Positions 5,044 through 6,528 of a DNA stretch of 6,528 nucleotides are shown here, piece after piece. The DNA comes from Lachnospiraceae bacterium (GTDB taxonomy: Bacteria > Bacillota > Clostridia > Lachnospirales > Lachnospiraceae). Both the position numbers and the translations under genes were made by a program. The stretch spans positions 1-6,528 of the forward strand of contig VSNH01000150.1 in assembly GCA_009774215.1 (NCBI GenBank). Direction: 5' to 3'. A model generated the notes under the pieces. It was not told where the DNA came from, did not search any database, and saw nothing but the letters and a program-made list of their open reading frames with translations. Each line of letters begins with the position of its first letter. Position 1 is the stretch's first letter.

Positions 5044-6408
5044 ATGAGAAGAGGCGGACGAATAAAAAAAATTGCTGCGATTCTGACGTGTGCAGGTATG
5101 GCTTTTGCGGCTGTCGGCTGTGGTGCGGGCAGTGATGAGCAGGGAAACGGTGCGGAGACGGTGCAGACAGCGGAATCGGAGCCGGCGGAAACGGCAGAGG
5201 AAGGAAACGTGACAGAGGAACAGGACGCGACGCAGGAGACGGAACAGGCAGTGGTGCAGAACCCGCAGGAGTGGGCGTGGGACGCGGAGGATGAGGAGAC
5301 GCTGCGCTGTGCGTTCGCGAAGGGGTTCGGCGGCAGGGCTGGTGTCTGCGTGCCCATGGCAGCCCTCACGGATGCGGCGAGAATGGAGATTGTGAAAGGG
5401 CAGTTTAACAGCGTCACAATGGAAAACGAGATGAAGCCGGATACGCTTCTGGGAAATAAGCCCGATATCGGGGAGGACGGTTTCCCGGTTCTTACGTTTA
5501 CAGTTCCCGATATGATGATGAAGGAGATCAAGGCTTACAACGATTCTGTGGAAAAAGATGGCAGAAAGCTTATGGTCAGGGGGCATGTGCTCGTATGGCA
5601 TTCCCAGACGCCGGAGTGGTTTTTCCACGAGGAGTACAACGTGGATAAGCCCTACGTGGATCAGCAGACGATGCTGGCGCGCATGGAGAATTACATCAGA
5701 CAGGTGATGGAGCACTACGAGGGGGCGGACAGCCCGTATCAGGGCATGATCTACGCGTGGGACGTGGTGAACGAGGCGGTGAACGACACCGACGGCGGTA
5801 TGCGCACCGATTCTTCCTGGTTCCGGGTTTTTAACAGCTCTGACTTTGTGGAGCAGGCGTTTGTGTACGCCAACCGGTATGCTCCGGCGCACATCAAACT
5901 TTTTTATAACGACTATAACGATACCAACCCGAAAAAGGCGGACGGCATCTGCAAGCTGATCGAACAGATCAAGGCAAACCCGGAGGCGCGGATCGACGGC
6001 ATGGGTATGCAGGGGCATTACGATATGGATTTTTCCGATGTCCTGTTTAAGCAGGCTGCCAAAAAGTATGCGGCGGTTGTGGACGAGATACAGATCACGG
6101 AGCTTGACCTGAAAGCGAGCAGGGGATTTGACGGCGAAAATACGGAGGAGGAGTATCAGAAGCAGGCACAGGTTTATAAATCCCTGTATGACGCGGTGAA
6201 GAGCATGAAACAGGAGGGTGTGTCGATCACGGCGATCGTGTTCTGGGGAACCGATGACCGTCACTCCTGGCTGCAGAGCGCAAACGCCGTAGGCGGTTCG
6301 GCGGACGGCACGAGAGTCCAGTGTCCGCTGCTCTTTGACAAGGACTATGAGAAAAAGCCCGCGTTCTGGGCGTTCGTGGACGATTCCAAACTGGAGCCGG
6401 CAGAGTAG
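5044..6408 (+). CDS. Lipid-anchored GH10 endo-beta-1,4-xylanase
   Basis: A 454-residue glycoside hydrolase family 10 enzyme that cuts internal beta-1,4 bonds of xylan with retention of configuration. Residues 1-25 form a lipoprotein signal peptide (basic RRGGRIKK, hydrophobic stretch, AVGC with C26 as the lipidated cysteine; alanine at -3 is less usual than leucine). An acidic Glu/Ala/Thr/Gln linker (about 27-73) follows, then a full catalytic barrel (about 85-447). GH10 landmarks are VTMENEMKPD (124-133), RGHVLVWHSQTPEW (179-192), WDVVNEAVND with acid/base E244, LFYNDYN (286-292), MGMQGH (320-325), ITELDLK with nucleophile E353, and VFWGTDDRHSWL (399-410). No carbohydrate-binding module is seen. 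The protein would sit on the outer face of the membrane. AAGGAG at 5031-5036 is seven bases before the ATG. The gene is probably transcribed alone from the palindrome-linked promoter to the terminator after it. Confidence 0.96.
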   Translation: MRRGGRIKKIAAILTCAGMAFAAVGCGAGSDEQGNGAETVQTAESEPAETAEEGNVTEEQDATQETEQAVVQNPQEWAWDAEDEETLRCAFAKGFGGRAGVCVPMAALTDAARMEIVKGQFNSVTMENEMKPDTLLGNKPDIGEDGFPVLTFTVPDMMMKEIKAYNDSVEKDGRKLMVRGHVLVWHSQTPEWFFHEEYNVDKPYVDQQTMLARMENYIRQVMEHYEGADSPYQGMIYAWDVVNEAVNDTDGGMRTDSSWFRVFNSSDFVEQAFVYANRYAPAHIKLFYNDYNDTNPKKADGICKLIEQIKANPEARIDGMGMQGHYDMDFSDVLFKQAAKKYAAVVDEIQITELDLKASRGFDGENTEEEYQKQAQVYKSLYDAVKSMKQEGVSITAIVFWGTDDRHSWLQSANAVGGSADGTRVQCPLLFDKDYEKKPAFWAFVDDSKLEPAE

Positions 6409-6424
6409 AGAAAGATGTAAGGAT

Positions 6425-6462
6425 AAGGGAAGCGGTTTTATGGCTGCTTTCCTTCTTTTTTT
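6425..6462 (+). terminator. Intrinsic terminator after the xylanase gene
   Basis: AAGGGAAGC at 6425-6433 pairs with GCTTTCCTT at 6446-6454 (nine pairs, one a G-T wobble) around a 12-base loop. C and then seven Ts follow at 6456-6462. It lies 16 bases after the stop codon and closes the xylanase transcript. Confidence 0.88.
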
Positions 6463-6476
6463 ACAATAATCTGATT

Positions 6477-6520
6477 TTGAGTAGTAAAATATGTATATTA
6501 CTACTTGATTTGAGGTAGTA
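6477..6520 (+). promoter_or_regulatory. AT-rich region with three GTAGTA half-sites, likely upstream of the next gene
   Basis: GTAGTAA at 6481-6487 is inverted as TTACTAC at 6498-6504 with a 10-base gap, and a third direct copy of GTAGTA lies at 6515-6520. TTGAGTAGTA and TTGAGGTAGTA bracket the array. Placed after a terminator and rich in A and T, it looks like an operator-promoter of a gene starting beyond the right edge. No protein family can be assigned to it from what is visible. Confidence 0.35.
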
Positions 6521-6528
6521 TATATGAT

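Noticed and set aside
4744..6264. 506-residue open frame on the minus strand opposite the xylanase
   Set aside because: It is the antisense of a certain GH10 gene, is rich in His, Arg and Leu as expected of a shadow frame, runs across the DUF3021 3' end and resembles no family.

Overview
The window looks like chromosomal DNA from a gut-type clostridium of the Lachnospiraceae. This is inferred from the fermentative pta-ackA pair, strong AGGAGG-type ribosome binding sites, an adjacent LytTR and DUF3021 gene pair, and a secreted GH10 xylanase made as a lipoprotein. All credible genes lie on the plus strand. No tRNA, rRNA, CRISPR array, transposase or phage gene is visible.

Region 1 (1-1985) is the acetate module. 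The C-terminal half of phosphotransacetylase (pta) enters from the left edge and is followed by a complete acetate kinase (ackA), which closes with a textbook intrinsic terminator. Together they convert acetyl-CoA to acetate and ATP. The 251-base gap between them holds two copies of a structured intergenic repeat. Each copy shares a perfect 56-base core, and the first copy carries an extra 16-bp perfect stem.

Region 2 (about 2086-4927) starts with its own candidate promoter. It encodes a 549-residue three-part protein: an iron-sulfur-flavoprotein-like oxidoreductase, an SCP2-like lipid-binding domain and a five- or six-helix membrane tail. After it come a stand-alone LytTR DNA-binding regulator and a small DUF3021 membrane protein. 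No terminator is seen between these three genes, so they may form one transcription unit. A tiny possible leader ORF overlaps the LytTR start by ATGA. This is the least ordinary part of the window: a membrane-tethered redox flavoprotein next to a LytTR/DUF3021 regulatory pair.

Region 3 (4928-6462) is a single-gene unit for a lipid-anchored GH10 endo-beta-1,4-xylanase. A near-perfect 18-bp palindrome abuts an extended -10 box upstream, suggesting repressor control, and a clear terminator follows. It would act outside the cell on xylan, whose sugars feed the fermentation that ends in acetate through pta-ackA. The last 66 bases are AT-rich and carry three GTAGTA half-sites, probably the control region of the next gene.
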